Below are positions 1 to 8,681 of a DNA stretch of 64,000 nt, one piece after another. Origin of the DNA: Candidatus Competibacteraceae bacterium (lineage in GTDB: Bacteria > Pseudomonadota > Gammaproteobacteria > Competibacterales > Competibacteraceae); assembly GCA_003989085.1 (NCBI GenBank), contig RXIV01000007.1, forward strand, positions 174,153-238,152, written 5' to 3'. The notes beneath the pieces were generated by a model. That model made no database searches. It was not told the DNA's origin and saw nothing but the letters and a program-made list of their open reading frames with translations. Every line of letters begins with the position of its first letter. The first letter of the stretch is position 1. The position numbers and the translations under genes are program-made.

Positions 1-1326
1 CAAAGGCACTACGGCTAATCGCGCTACAGAGGCAAAGGCTGCTCGCGCCAGCAGTCCTGGCATCTGTTCTGGCCCGCCGCCAAGATAATCGAATAGATGG
101 GCGCGAGTCTGTTGATCCAATTCATGAAACCAGCCCAGTGTCGTGTTGTTATCGTGGGTGCCAGTATAAACAACGGCGTTGATTACGTGGTTATGCGGTA
201 GATAGGGATTATCTGCCGCACCGCCAAAAGCAAAATGCAATACCTTCATGCCCGGTAAACCATGATCATCGCGTAATTTTTCTACCTCAGGGGTAATAAT
301 GCCTAAATCCTCGGCCACCAATGGTAACACCCCAAATTCCGCTGTTAATTCATTAAATAGTGCATCACCCGGTGCAGTTTTCCAGCGGCCTTTTACTGCC
401 GTTTTAGCACTGGCTGGGATCTCCCAGTAGGCTTCTAACCCCCGAAAATGGTCAATTCGCAGCAAGTCAAATTGAGTCAATTGGGTGCGAATCCGTTCTT
501 TCCACCACTGGAATCCATCATTTTTCATCCGCTCCCAAGCGTAATGTGGATTGCCCCACAATTGTCCATCTGCTGAAAAATAATCGGGTGGCACTCCAGC
601 CACTACCTCACGCTGACCTTGGCGATCCAACATAAACTCATTACGGCGCGACCACACATCTGCGCTGTCATAGCCGACAAACAGTGGAATATCGCCGAAG
701 ATTAGAATTCCGCGCTCATTAGCATATTGTTTGAGCGTTCCCCACTGCTGGTAAAATAGGAACTGTTCAAATCGACATTGCCCAAGAGTTTCGCTGTACT
801 GACGCTGCGCCATCGCTAGTGCTGTCGGTTGCCGATCCCGCAATTCGACCGGCCAATCACACCACGCTTGCCGGCCATGCGCCATTCGGATTGCCTGATA
901 CAACGCATAATCATCTAGCCAATAGCCTTGTCGCTGTTGGAATGCTCGATACTCTGCTTGCTCTGTGCCCCCGCGCGCTTGAAAACCTCGTCTCGCTTCA
1001 ATCAATCGTCGTTGCCGGTAAGCCCAACCATCCTCGCCGCTGGATGGACCACTGTCCGCTTGCAACCAACCCGCTTTAATCAATGGCTCCAGTGCGATAA
1101 GTCGCGGATTACCGGCGTGGACCGATTGTGCCGAGTAGGGCGACAGATCGTCATGTGGTGGCCCCAGAGGCAGTGTTTGCCAAACGCTAAAGCCGCAAGC
1201 CGCTATAAAATCTACGAACCGGTAGGCATCCGCCCCCAGATCGCCGTTCCCGTAGCCGCCAGGTAACGAAGTTGGATGCAACAACACCCCAGCGCGACGG
1301 CGGGACAAGGGCGAAATTTCCTTCAT
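1..1326 (-). CDS. malQ: 4-alpha-glucanotransferase (amylomaltase), 3' end cut by window edge
   Basis: Amylomaltase, family GH77, moves alpha-1,4-glucan chains between maltodextrins in the cytoplasm and recycles short chains from glycogen breakdown. The minus strand is open without a stop from an ATG at 1326 to the window edge (442 codons). The N-terminus carries the family signature LLHPTSLPGGYG followed by the SPYSAQS and AGNPRLI motifs that line the donor site, and the visible end reads ASVARLAVVPL, typical of the region shortly before the C-terminus. Family members are usually about 490-500 residues, so roughly the last 50 are outside the window. It lies 88 bases downstream of glgC on the same strand and is probably co-transcribed with it. 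Family assignment is firm. Confidence 0.93.
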   Translation of the reverse strand, partial: MKEISPLSRRRAGVLLHPTSLPGGYGNGDLGADAYRFVDFIAACGFSVWQTLPLGPPHDDLSPYSAQSVHAGNPRLIALEPLIKAGWLQADSGPSSGEDGWAYRQRRLIEARRGFQARGGTEQAEYRAFQQRQGYWLDDYALYQAIRMAHGRQAWCDWPVELRDRQPTALAMAQRQYSETLGQCRFEQFLFYQQWGTLKQYANERGILIFGDIPLFVGYDSADVWSRRNEFMLDRQGQREVVAGVPPDYFSADGQLWGNPHYAWERMKNDGFQWWKERIRTQLTQFDLLRIDHFRGLEAYWEIPASAKTAVKGRWKTAPGDALFNELTAEFGVLPLVAEDLGIITPEVEKLRDDHGLPGMKVLHFAFGGAADNPYLPHNHVINAVVYTGTHDNNTTLGWFHELDQQTRAHLFDYLGGGPEQMPGLLARAAFASVARLAVVPL

Positions 1327-1414
1327 GGAATACTCCAAATGTTTAACGGTCTGTCAGAGTTTTGAGGTTTAAAAGCAACAGCTTGAAGAATTAAGAGAGT
1401 TTCTTCCTGATTTT

Positions 1415-2686
1415 TCAATTACCGTAGTGAAATTCTTGCCCTAGCATTTCTGGGGTCACTAGGACCACGCCTTTCTCAGTGCGATGAAACCGTCGAGCAT
1501 CCTCTTCAGGGTCTTCACCGATTACTGTTCCTGGTGGGATGATGCAGCCGCGTTCCATAATCACCCGCCGTAGCCGACAGGAGCGGCCAATGTCAGCTCC
1601 TGGTAAAACGACTGCGTCGCGTAGCTCGACATGAGAGTGAACTTGCACCCGTTGGAACAGCATGGAGTGGTTCACATAGCCTCCGGAGATGATGCAGCCA
1701 TCCGCGATCATCGAATCCACGGCCATTCCGCGCCGGTTGTCATCATCAAACACGAATTTGGCGGGCGGTGCATGATCTTGGTAAGTCCAGATTGGCCAGT
1801 ATTCATCATAAAGGTCTAGCTCCGGGTCAACGCCGACCAGTTCCATGTTTGCCTCCCAGAAGGCATCCACGGTGCCGACGTCACGCCAGTAATTTTGCGC
1901 TTTGGTCTGCACATCATGGAAGGGATAGGCGAAGATTCGGTGCTGTCCCAGCAGTCGAGGTAGAATGTCCCGGGCGAAGTCATGCTGTGAATTTTTTTGC
2001 TGGGCGTCTTCGGCCAGTTGCCGGTATAGAAATTCTGTGCTGAATACATAGATGCCCATCGAAGCCAGCGATGTATCATCCCGCCCCGGTAAGGTCTTCG
2101 GCTCCTGCGATTTTTCTACTAGATCGATAACCTCATCCCGTTCGTTGAGGGTTAGCACCCCGAATTCTCGAGCCCGTTCTTTTGGTACTTCTACACAGCC
2201 AATTGTCACATCCGCTTTATGCTCGACGTGATAAGCAAGCATGGGGCCGTAGTCCATTTTGTAGATATGATCGCCTGCTAAGATCAGTACGAACCGGGGA
2301 TCATGGCTGCGGATGATGTCGAGGTTCTGATGGACCGCATCAGCGGTTCCCTTGTACCAGGACTCCTCGTCTAGGCGTTGCTGAGCAGGCAGCAATTCTA
2401 CGAATTCGCCGAATTCACCTCTCAGGAATCCCCAGCCACGCTGGATGTGCTTGATCAATGAATGTGCTTTATATTGAGTTAGAACGCAGACCCGTCGAAT
2501 TCCGGAGTTGATGCAATTAGAGAGTGGAAAATCAATGATGCGATATTTTCCGCCGAAGGGTGTGGCTGGTTTGGTCCGCCATAAAGTCAATTGTTTCAAT
2601 CGTGTTCCACGCCCGCCCGCCAAGATCAGTGCAAGCGTGTCTCGGGTTAAGCGGCTGACGAACCGTGAAGCGATGATGGCGCTCAT
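1415..2686 (-). CDS. glgC: Glucose-1-phosphate adenylyltransferase (ADP-glucose pyrophosphorylase)
   Basis: GlgC makes ADP-glucose from ATP and glucose-1-phosphate, the committed and allosterically controlled step of bacterial glycogen synthesis. The 423-residue product has the nucleotidyltransferase loop LILAGGRGTRL near residue 20, the KPATPFGGKYRIIDF stretch that contains the allosteric and catalytic lysine/arginine positions, and the NCINSGIRRV segment. The second half has the left-handed beta-helix expected for the family, ending with the conserved GTVIGEDPEED stretch. Length matches the E. coli enzyme (about 430). The gene is divergent from glgB across a 171-base gap and is followed by malQ on the same strand. 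Nothing looks broken. Confidence 0.96.
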   Translation of the reverse strand: MSAIIASRFVSRLTRDTLALILAGGRGTRLKQLTLWRTKPATPFGGKYRIIDFPLSNCINSGIRRVCVLTQYKAHSLIKHIQRGWGFLRGEFGEFVELLPAQQRLDEESWYKGTADAVHQNLDIIRSHDPRFVLILAGDHIYKMDYGPMLAYHVEHKADVTIGCVEVPKERAREFGVLTLNERDEVIDLVEKSQEPKTLPGRDDTSLASMGIYVFSTEFLYRQLAEDAQQKNSQHDFARDILPRLLGQHRIFAYPFHDVQTKAQNYWRDVGTVDAFWEANMELVGVDPELDLYDEYWPIWTYQDHAPPAKFVFDDDNRRGMAVDSMIADGCIISGGYVNHSMLFQRVQVHSHVELRDAVVLPGADIGRSCRLRRVIMERGCIIPPGTVIGEDPEEDARRFHRTEKGVVLVTPEMLGQEFHYGN

Positions 2687-2838
2687 ACGTTTACTATCCT
2701 ATGCTTCTTCAGTTTCAGGCTCGAAGCCTTCACCAAGCGGTATCCAGTTGGGTGTCTGGTACGAACTGCAAACGGTCGTTGGAAACTCCTATATAGTAGG
2801 TCTAATGCGTTTTTTTGCCACCAAATCGTCGGACAGCC

Positions 2839-2855
2839 GGGAGAATTAGTCTCCC
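2839..2855 (+). promoter_or_regulatory. Small hairpin over the likely ribosome binding site of glgB
   Basis: The sequence GGGAGA (2839-2844), five bases, then TCTCCC (2850-2855) can fold into a perfect 6-bp stem directly before the glgB start codon at 2858. The left arm is also the only purine-rich Shine-Dalgarno-like stretch upstream of glgB. A closed stem would therefore hide it. Whether this matters for expression is inference. The rest of the 171-base glgC-glgB gap shows no clear sigma-70 pair. Confidence 0.35.
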
Positions 2856-2857
2856 CG

Positions 2858-5071
2858 ATGAGTCGCCCTGATCATCATGATGAACTTCAGAATCCAGTTT
2901 GTTCAGCCAGTGCAATGATTGACGCCGTCTTGCTTCACGAGGGACGTCATCCCGATCCATTTGCGCTGTTAGGTCGTCATGGCTGTGGCGATCAGGCTGT
3001 TATTCGGGTGTTTTTGCCTGGCGCCCAACGTGTATGGTTGGTTGAGATTGGTCAGCCTTTCCGACGGTTAGCTGATACCGATGTTTTTGAATGGCAAGGA
3101 GCCGCACAAATCTTGCCTGTTCATTATCGGTTGGCTTGGGTTGATACAGCAGGGCAGGAATCTGTTGTTCACGATCCCTACAGTTTTTCTCCGCAACTTA
3201 GTCTGTATGATTTGCACTTGTTTAATGAAGGTCGTCATCTGCATGCTTATCGGGTGCTAGGTGCTCATGTCCGTATTGTAAGCGGCATTACTGGTGTATT
3301 GTTTTCAGTTTGGGCGCCGAATGCCTGCCAAGTTAGTGTGGTAGGTGATTTTAACGACTGGGATGGACGATGGCACTTGCTGCGGCGGCGTGGCAGTATC
3401 TGGGAGTTATTTATTCCAGGCGTTGTAATTGGAATGCGCTACCGGTTTGAGATTCGTCCTCAAGAATTTGGTGAGTTGTTATGTAAGAGTGATCCCTATG
3501 GCCGGTGCTTCGAACGGCGTCCGGCGACTGCCTCTATCGTTGCTGATAATGCAGCGTATGCTTGGCGAGATGAAGTCTGGATGGCTCGACGTCGGCGGCA
3601 GGATTGGACTCGGGCGCCATTGGCGGTGTATGAAGCGCATCTAGGGTCTTGGCAGCGCGATGAGCAGGGTGGCTATCTTAGCTATGTTGAATTAGCTCGG
3701 CGTTTAGTCGCTTATGTTAGCGCTTTGGGTTTTACCCATATTGAATTGATGCCGATTACTGAGCACCCGTTGGATGCATCTTGGGGCTATCAACCAACTG
3801 GTTATTTTGCTCCAACTAGTCGTCATGGTTCGATGAATGATTTTCGCTATTTCGTGGATTATTGTCATCAAGCGGGTATTGGTGTCATTCTTGATTGGGT
3901 GCCGGGTCATTTTCCTAAGGATGATCATGGTTTGGCTCGATTTGATGGCGCTTACCTTTATGAGCATGAGGATCCAGCACGTCGTGAGCATCGTGGTTGG
4001 GGGACGCTTGTTTTTAATTATGGCCGGAATCAAGTTAAGAATTTTTTATTAGCCAGTGCTTGTTTTTGGTTGGAGGAATGTCATTTAGATGGTTTGCGGG
4101 TTGATGCTGTTGCTTCTATGCTGTATTTGGATTATGCCCGCGATTCTGGAGAATGGGCACCCAATCCATTTGGAGGTAATGAGAACTTGGAGGCCATTGC
4201 GTTTCTTCGTGAATTGAATGAAATTATTCATCGTCGGCACCCTGGAGTGTTGATGATTGCTGAGGAATCTACTGCTTGGCCGTTGGTGACACGGCCTTCA
4301 TGGATGGGTGGATTAGGTTTTGGCATGAAATGGAATATGGGTTGGATGCATGATACTTTAGAGTATTTATCTATTGATCCAGCGTTGCGTCGTCATCATC
4401 ATGAGCTGCTAACTTTTGGTTTGCTCTATGCGTTTACTGAGAATTTTATGCTGCCACTTTCTCATGATGAGGTAGTGCATGGAAAGGGTTCTCTGTTGGC
4501 GCGAATGCCTGGGGATCGCCGACAGCGGTTTGCTAACTTGCGGTTGCTGTATCTGTATATGTGGACTTATCCTGGGAAAAAGTTTTTGTTTATGGGTAAT
4601 GAAATTGCTCAGAAGCGAGAGTGGGATCATGCGGGAATGTTAGATTGGGATTTGCTGGCTGATGTGGATCATCGTGGCGTTCAGCGGCTAATTTCTGATC
4701 TAAATCATCTTTATAGATTAATGCCTGGTCTTCATTACCAAGAGTTTATTCATGAAGGTTTTGAATGGCTGGATTGTCGTGATGCTGCTCAGTCGGTTGC
4801 GGTTTACTTACGACATGGTGGTGGTGAGTCTCTGCCGCTTGTTGTCATTCTTAATTTTGCTGCAACTAGTCGGATGGGTTATCAAATTGGTGTGCCGTCA
4901 CTTGGTCTTTATCGGGAACTTATTAATTCCGATGCTAGTTGCTATAGTGGTAACGATATGATTAATGATAATTTGTATGCTGCGCCAATTTCTTATATGG
5001 GTCAGCCTTGTTCGTTATTAGTTAATTTACCTCCATTAGCAGGTATTGTGTTAGGGTTGCATCGAGATTGA
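2858..5071 (+). CDS. glgB: 1,4-alpha-glucan branching enzyme
   Basis: GlgB cuts alpha-1,4 chains and re-attaches them as alpha-1,6 branches (family GH13). The 737-residue protein has the full two-module N-terminus of the E. coli-type enzyme: an N1 domain (HPDPFALLGRH near residue 32) and a CBM48 domain (FSVWAPNACQVSVVGDFNDWDG near residue 150). The catalytic barrel shows the nucleophile motif DGLRVDAV, the acid motif MIAEEST and the third carboxylate in LPLSHDEVVHGKGS. It overlaps the start region of glgA, so the two are one transcript. Coding-strand composition is T-rich and C-poor compared with genes after 8.6 kb, a trait shared with glgA and the CysB-like gene. Confidence 0.96.
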   Translation: MSRPDHHDELQNPVCSASAMIDAVLLHEGRHPDPFALLGRHGCGDQAVIRVFLPGAQRVWLVEIGQPFRRLADTDVFEWQGAAQILPVHYRLAWVDTAGQESVVHDPYSFSPQLSLYDLHLFNEGRHLHAYRVLGAHVRIVSGITGVLFSVWAPNACQVSVVGDFNDWDGRWHLLRRRGSIWELFIPGVVIGMRYRFEIRPQEFGELLCKSDPYGRCFERRPATASIVADNAAYAWRDEVWMARRRRQDWTRAPLAVYEAHLGSWQRDEQGGYLSYVELARRLVAYVSALGFTHIELMPITEHPLDASWGYQPTGYFAPTSRHGSMNDFRYFVDYCHQAGIGVILDWVPGHFPKDDHGLARFDGAYLYEHEDPARREHRGWGTLVFNYGRNQVKNFLLASACFWLEECHLDGLRVDAVASMLYLDYARDSGEWAPNPFGGNENLEAIAFLRELNEIIHRRHPGVLMIAEESTAWPLVTRPSWMGGLGFGMKWNMGWMHDTLEYLSIDPALRRHHHELLTFGLLYAFTENFMLPLSHDEVVHGKGSLLARMPGDRRQRFANLRLLYLYMWTYPGKKFLFMGNEIAQKREWDHAGMLDWDLLADVDHRGVQRLISDLNHLYRLMPGLHYQEFIHEGFEWLDCRDAAQSVAVYLRHGGGESLPLVVILNFAATSRMGYQIGVPSLGLYRELINSDASCYSGNDMINDNLYAAPISYMGQPCSLLVNLPPLAGIVLGLHRD

Positions 5072-5088
5072 TGATGGAAAGAGAAAGC

Positions 5089-6582
5089 ATGATTGAGAAG
5101 CCATTGCGGGTGCTGTATGTGGCTTCTGAAGTGTATCCGTTAGCTAAAACAGGCGGTTTAGGTGATGTTAGTAGCGTTTTGCCTTCTGCTCTGCGTCAAT
5201 TGGGGGTTGATGCTCGGTTGTTGATTCCGGCGTATCGGGGGGTTATTGCACAAATTCAGGGGTATCCAGTTTCTGGATTATTTTCTGTGTTGCCTAGTTT
5301 AGGTCCGGTGCAATTGTTTAGGGGCGTATTGCCGGAGGCGTTGCCTGGTTCATTAACGCCTGTTTATGCAGTTGAATGTCCGTTTCTTTATGATCGATTG
5401 GGTGGGCCTTATTTGGATTCCTATGGTCAGGATTGGCCTGATAATGCATTGCGATTTGCTGTTTTGTCAAAGGTGGCGGCCTTGTTTGGTAGTGGTAGTG
5501 GCCTTGATGGTTGGCAGCCGCATATTATTCATTGTAATGATTGGCAGACTGGATTGGTGCCGGTTTATCTGGCGCATCATCCTGAAGCGTATTCTTGTTC
5601 TGTGATTAGTATTCATAATTTAGCGTTTCAGGGTAATTTTTCGCCTGATTTGATGCCAGTGTTGGGATTGCCTTGGTCTTGTTTTAATTATCATGGTATT
5701 GAATTTTATGGGTGTATTTCCTATCTTAAGGCGGGTTTGTACTATGCTGATAAGATTTTGACGGTGAGTCAGAGTTATGCGCGTGAAATTCAAACGCCGG
5801 AGTTTGGTTTTGGTTTGGAAGGGTTATTGGCTGATTGCCGTGGTCGGTTAACAGGCATTTTAAATGGGATTGATGTTTCTCGTTGGAATCCAAGTACTGA
5901 TCCTTATTTGGTAGCTAATTATGATGCTAGTAATTTATGCGGGAAACTTGAAAATAAACGTGAGTTGCAAGTCAGGATGAGACTAGATCCAGAGTTGGAT
6001 CTACCAATATTAGCGTTGGTTACTCGTTTGACTGAGCAAAAAGGTGTTGATTTAGTTCTTAGTCTTATGGTGGAGTTGCTTGAGCAACCGTTGCAAGTTG
6101 TTGTTTTGGGAAGTGGTGATAAAAATTATCAGTTACAGTGGAAGGTATTGGCTGCTCAATATCCTGGTCGTGTTGGTGTTGCTATTGGCTATGATGAAGG
6201 GCTGGCGCATCTAATTGAGGCAGGCGCTGATTTGTTTTTAATGCCTTCTCGATTTGAGCCATGTGGGCTGAATCAGATGTATAGTATGCGTTATGGAACA
6301 TTACCAGTAGTCCGGCGCACTGGGGGATTAGCGGATTCAGTAGTGGATGTAACTCCGCGTAGTTTATTGGATGGTACAGCGACGGGTTTTGTATTTGAAA
6401 ATGCTAATCGTTCTGAGTTGTTAGCTTGCCTGTTAAGGGCTTTATTATTATATGGTAATAGTCGAGATTGGCGTCAAGTGCAGAGTCATGGAATGCATTG
6501 TGATTTTAGTTGGGCTGCTAGCGCAGCGCTTTATTTGGAGTTATATCGGACAACTGTTTCTGCTAGATGGAGTTTGGTGTGA
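5089..6582 (+). CDS. glgA: Glycogen synthase (ADP-glucose dependent)
   Basis: GlgA adds glucose from ADP-glucose to the non-reducing end of glycogen (GT5, GT-B fold). The N-terminus has the ADP-glucose-binding KTGGLGDV motif right after the first strand (RVLYVASEVYPLA). The C-terminal domain has the SRFEPCGLNQ motif with the conserved acidic residue and the TGGLADSV stretch. Several in-frame starts exist: TTG 5068, ATG 5071, ATG 5074 and ATG 5089. I chose 5089 because GGAAA lies about 8 bases before it and it gives 497 residues, close to the usual 475-490. The earlier ATG 5071 would overlap the glgB stop (TGATG) and is possible. Base composition is unusually T-rich. Confidence 0.95.
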   Translation: MIEKPLRVLYVASEVYPLAKTGGLGDVSSVLPSALRQLGVDARLLIPAYRGVIAQIQGYPVSGLFSVLPSLGPVQLFRGVLPEALPGSLTPVYAVECPFLYDRLGGPYLDSYGQDWPDNALRFAVLSKVAALFGSGSGLDGWQPHIIHCNDWQTGLVPVYLAHHPEAYSCSVISIHNLAFQGNFSPDLMPVLGLPWSCFNYHGIEFYGCISYLKAGLYYADKILTVSQSYAREIQTPEFGFGLEGLLADCRGRLTGILNGIDVSRWNPSTDPYLVANYDASNLCGKLENKRELQVRMRLDPELDLPILALVTRLTEQKGVDLVLSLMVELLEQPLQVVVLGSGDKNYQLQWKVLAAQYPGRVGVAIGYDEGLAHLIEAGADLFLMPSRFEPCGLNQMYSMRYGTLPVVRRTGGLADSVVDVTPRSLLDGTATGFVFENANRSELLACLLRALLLYGNSRDWRQVQSHGMHCDFSWAASAALYLELYRTTVSARWSLV

Positions 6583-7553
6583 AGTTGCAGCAATTACGTT
6601 ATTTAATTGCGATTGTTCGTAATCATCTAAATATTTCAATGGCGGCGGAGAGTTTGTATACGTCGCAGCCAGGGATTAGTAAGCAGTTGCGTTTGTTGGA
6701 AGATGAGTTGGGTGTTGAGCTATTTAGTCGTAATGGTAAACATTTAACGGAAGTAACTTTGGTTGGTCGGCAGATTATTGCGAAAGCTGAGAATATTTTG
6801 CGTGAAGTTAATAATATTCAGATTTTAGCGGAAGAGTATCGGGATGATCGGCGAGGTAGTTTGTCTATTGCTACTACGCATACCCAAGCTCGCTATATGT
6901 TGCCGTCAGTGATTAAAGTTTTTCGGGAGCATTATCCGGCAGTGACTTTGCAGGTTCATCAAGGGTCACCAGTGCAAATTGCTGAGCTGATTCAGTCGGG
7001 TGAAGTTGATTTTGCGATTGCTACTGAGGCGATGGAATTATTTGATGATTTAGTAATGATGCCTTGTTATGTTTGGCAACGCTGTGTTCTTGTTCCAAGA
7101 GGTCATCCGTTGACACAGGTTGATCCGTTAACGTTGTCTGATGTTGCTTGTTATCCTTTAGTAACTTATGTATTTGGTTTTACTGGTCGATCTCAGTTGG
7201 ATGAGGCGTTTTATGCTGCTCAGTTGAAGCCCATAGTGGCGTTTACTGCAACTGATGCTGATGTGATTAAGACTTATGTGCGCTTGGGAATGGGGGTTGG
7301 GATTGTAGCGCGCATGGCTTATGATCCATGTCATGATTGTGATTTAGTGCAGTTAGCAGCGGGGCATCTTTTTGCATCGAATGTGACTAAAATTGGTTTT
7401 AGACGTGGTACTTTTTTACGTTGTTATATGTATGATTTTATTAATCTCTTTGCTGCTCATTTAACGAAAGAGCGTGTGCAGTTAGTTGAGCAGGCGCAGA
7501 GTTCTGGCGAGGTTGTGAAATTGTTTGCGGATGTTGAGTTGCCGGTTCTTTGA
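6579..7553 (+). CDS. cysB: LysR-family transcriptional regulator, CysB type
   Basis: CysB activates sulfate assimilation genes and senses N-acetylserine or O-acetylserine. An ATG at 6567 is in frame, but a GTG at 6579 overlaps the glgA stop (GTGA) and gives the canonical start KLQQLRYL and exactly 324 residues, the length of E. coli CysB, so I prefer it. The N-terminal helix-turn-helix reads NISMAAESLYTSQPGISKQLRLLEDELG with SRNGK following. The effector domain has STTHTQARY-like ATTHTQARYMLP and a TATDADVIKTYVRLGMGVGIVA segment, both typical of the CysB/Cbl subgroup. Placement behind glgA, with overlap, is unusual. The sulfate transport operon it could control lies at 15.4 kb. Cbl would be the alternative name. 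Confidence 0.88.
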   Translation: MKLQQLRYLIAIVRNHLNISMAAESLYTSQPGISKQLRLLEDELGVELFSRNGKHLTEVTLVGRQIIAKAENILREVNNIQILAEEYRDDRRGSLSIATTHTQARYMLPSVIKVFREHYPAVTLQVHQGSPVQIAELIQSGEVDFAIATEAMELFDDLVMMPCYVWQRCVLVPRGHPLTQVDPLTLSDVACYPLVTYVFGFTGRSQLDEAFYAAQLKPIVAFTATDADVIKTYVRLGMGVGIVARMAYDPCHDCDLVQLAAGHLFASNVTKIGFRRGTFLRCYMYDFINLFAAHLTKERVQLVEQAQSSGEVVKLFADVELPVL

Positions 7554-7574
7554 GGGTGGTTTTGGGGCTAAAAT

Positions 7575-8495
7575 ATGATGATATATGAGCAAAATTCACA
7601 TTTATTATCGCCCGGATTTTTGCGCATTGCCTTACTTGAGTGTTTTGAACAATTGCTGGCGCAGCTTGATGCTTTCTGTATTGCTGTTCGGCGTGATGCC
7701 CTATCAGTATGGGTATCGCGTACTGAGCTTGAGGTGCAAGAGTCACTGGATATGCGCTTGAAAGCGATTCAGCTTTATCAAGCTTTGTGGTACGAGGGTA
7801 GCGAGGATGGTCGGGAGACGCTTACCTGTCCGGGTATTGTTGGCGCTAGCCCAGAAACAATGATTGCAGCGCAGGGTTGTAATGCTGCTAAGGATACATT
7901 TAAGTCGGCAGTGCTGGCGCTGAAAGCGATGGGCCGGGTTGAAGTAAAAGCCGCGATGACAGATTTACATCATCGTCAGGAATCTGTTGCGGTGGCTATG
8001 CGTCAGATGGGTGCGGCGCGACTAAATCTTAAGCAAGCCTATCGGCATATTCCGTTGTTGGAGGAATGCCCTATCAAAATCGGTTTTACTTGGTCTCGGC
8101 AGGGTCGAGTTATCCAGCGTATCAATCTGGCGGATGCCCGGCGTTTGTTGGAGCAACGCGTTGTAACACCGCAGATTTTATTAGAGATACAGCGGTTGGC
8201 CGAGATTAGCGATGGTGAAATTTTAGCTCAGGTTCGTAGTGTTTGTCCGCATTTACGGGCTAATCTAGTCTTTGCCTCTGGCAATGGTTTGGGGGTGCGG
8301 CGGCGGTTGATGCAGACACCCTTGCCGGTTTTAGTACCGTTGAGGCCTGGTCAGGCTTTACCGGATTTTGTCCCAGTGTCTTCGGAACCGCCCGTCAGTC
8401 CTCGGTTGCGACGAGCTGATGTGCGAATTGAGGATGAACCGTTTTTACCTTCGGTGCGGATTCATCGTTATCGTCTTCCCTATCGTCAGAGCTAA
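7575..8495 (+). CDS. Tus-like DNA replication terminus site-binding protein family
   Basis: A 306-residue basic protein, no membrane segment or signal peptide. From memory of E. coli Tus (309 residues) three blocks line up in order: CPGIVGASPET...AAKDTFKSAV with the Tus LPGV...LKTTFEHIV block, LNLKQAYRHIPLLEE...IKIGFTWSRQGRVIQ and ADARRLLEQRV with the Tus LNAYRTLTVL...LRFGWANKHIIK and EVLAQLEKSL block, and a C-terminal TPLPVLVPL...ALPDFV then PSVRIHRYRL with the Tus TPLIALI...GVPDVGEL and PRLHLYV ends. Tus binds Ter sites and stops replication forks from one side. Start is ATG 7575 (or 7578), 21 bases after the CysB-like gene, so probably the same transcript. Function is inferred by homology only. 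A search against Pfam Ter (PF05472) would settle it. Confidence 0.62.
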   Translation: MMIYEQNSHLLSPGFLRIALLECFEQLLAQLDAFCIAVRRDALSVWVSRTELEVQESLDMRLKAIQLYQALWYEGSEDGRETLTCPGIVGASPETMIAAQGCNAAKDTFKSAVLALKAMGRVEVKAAMTDLHHRQESVAVAMRQMGAARLNLKQAYRHIPLLEECPIKIGFTWSRQGRVIQRINLADARRLLEQRVVTPQILLEIQRLAEISDGEILAQVRSVCPHLRANLVFASGNGLGVRRRLMQTPLPVLVPLRPGQALPDFVPVSSEPPVSPRLRRADVRIEDEPFLPSVRIHRYRLPYRQS

Positions 8496-8612
8496 GTTGA
8501 TGATATAAATTAGCTACGCATAGCGCTACTGACCATCATTCTTGCGCTCCTCTACTAAGTTCCGTTAGCGCACAATCAAGCGGTTTTTGAAAAGCACTGT
8601 GCGGCGATTCAT

Positions 8613-8644
8613 TTGACAATAGCTATGGTCTTTCGTTATATAAT
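8613..8644 (+). promoter_or_regulatory. Possible sigma-70 promoter of the mod operon
   Basis: A perfect TTGACA lies at 8613-8618 and a TATAAT at 8639-8644. The 20-base spacing is longer than the usual 16-18, so the exact -10 may instead be an overlapping TATATA a few bases upstream. The -10 sits inside the ModE palindrome, as expected for repression. Confidence 0.45.
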
Positions 8645-8657
8645 TTAAAATATAGCG
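8634..8657. promoter_or_regulatory. ModE-box operator upstream of modE-modABC
   Basis: An inverted repeat CGTTATAT (8634-8641), 8 bases, ATATAGCG (8650-8657). The 8-8-8 geometry and the left half agree with the E. coli modA operator as I remember it. It lies 24 bases before the modE start and overlaps the predicted -10, so molybdate-loaded ModE would repress its own operon. The site is seen; binding is inferred. Confidence 0.75.
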
Positions 8658-8681
8658 ACTATCGACGGGAGCGCAGGCGAC

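Noticed and set aside
8160..8167. Ter-like core GTTGTAAC inside the Tus-like gene
   Set aside because: Only the eight-base core matches; the outer positions do not, so it is not supported as an autoregulatory Ter site.
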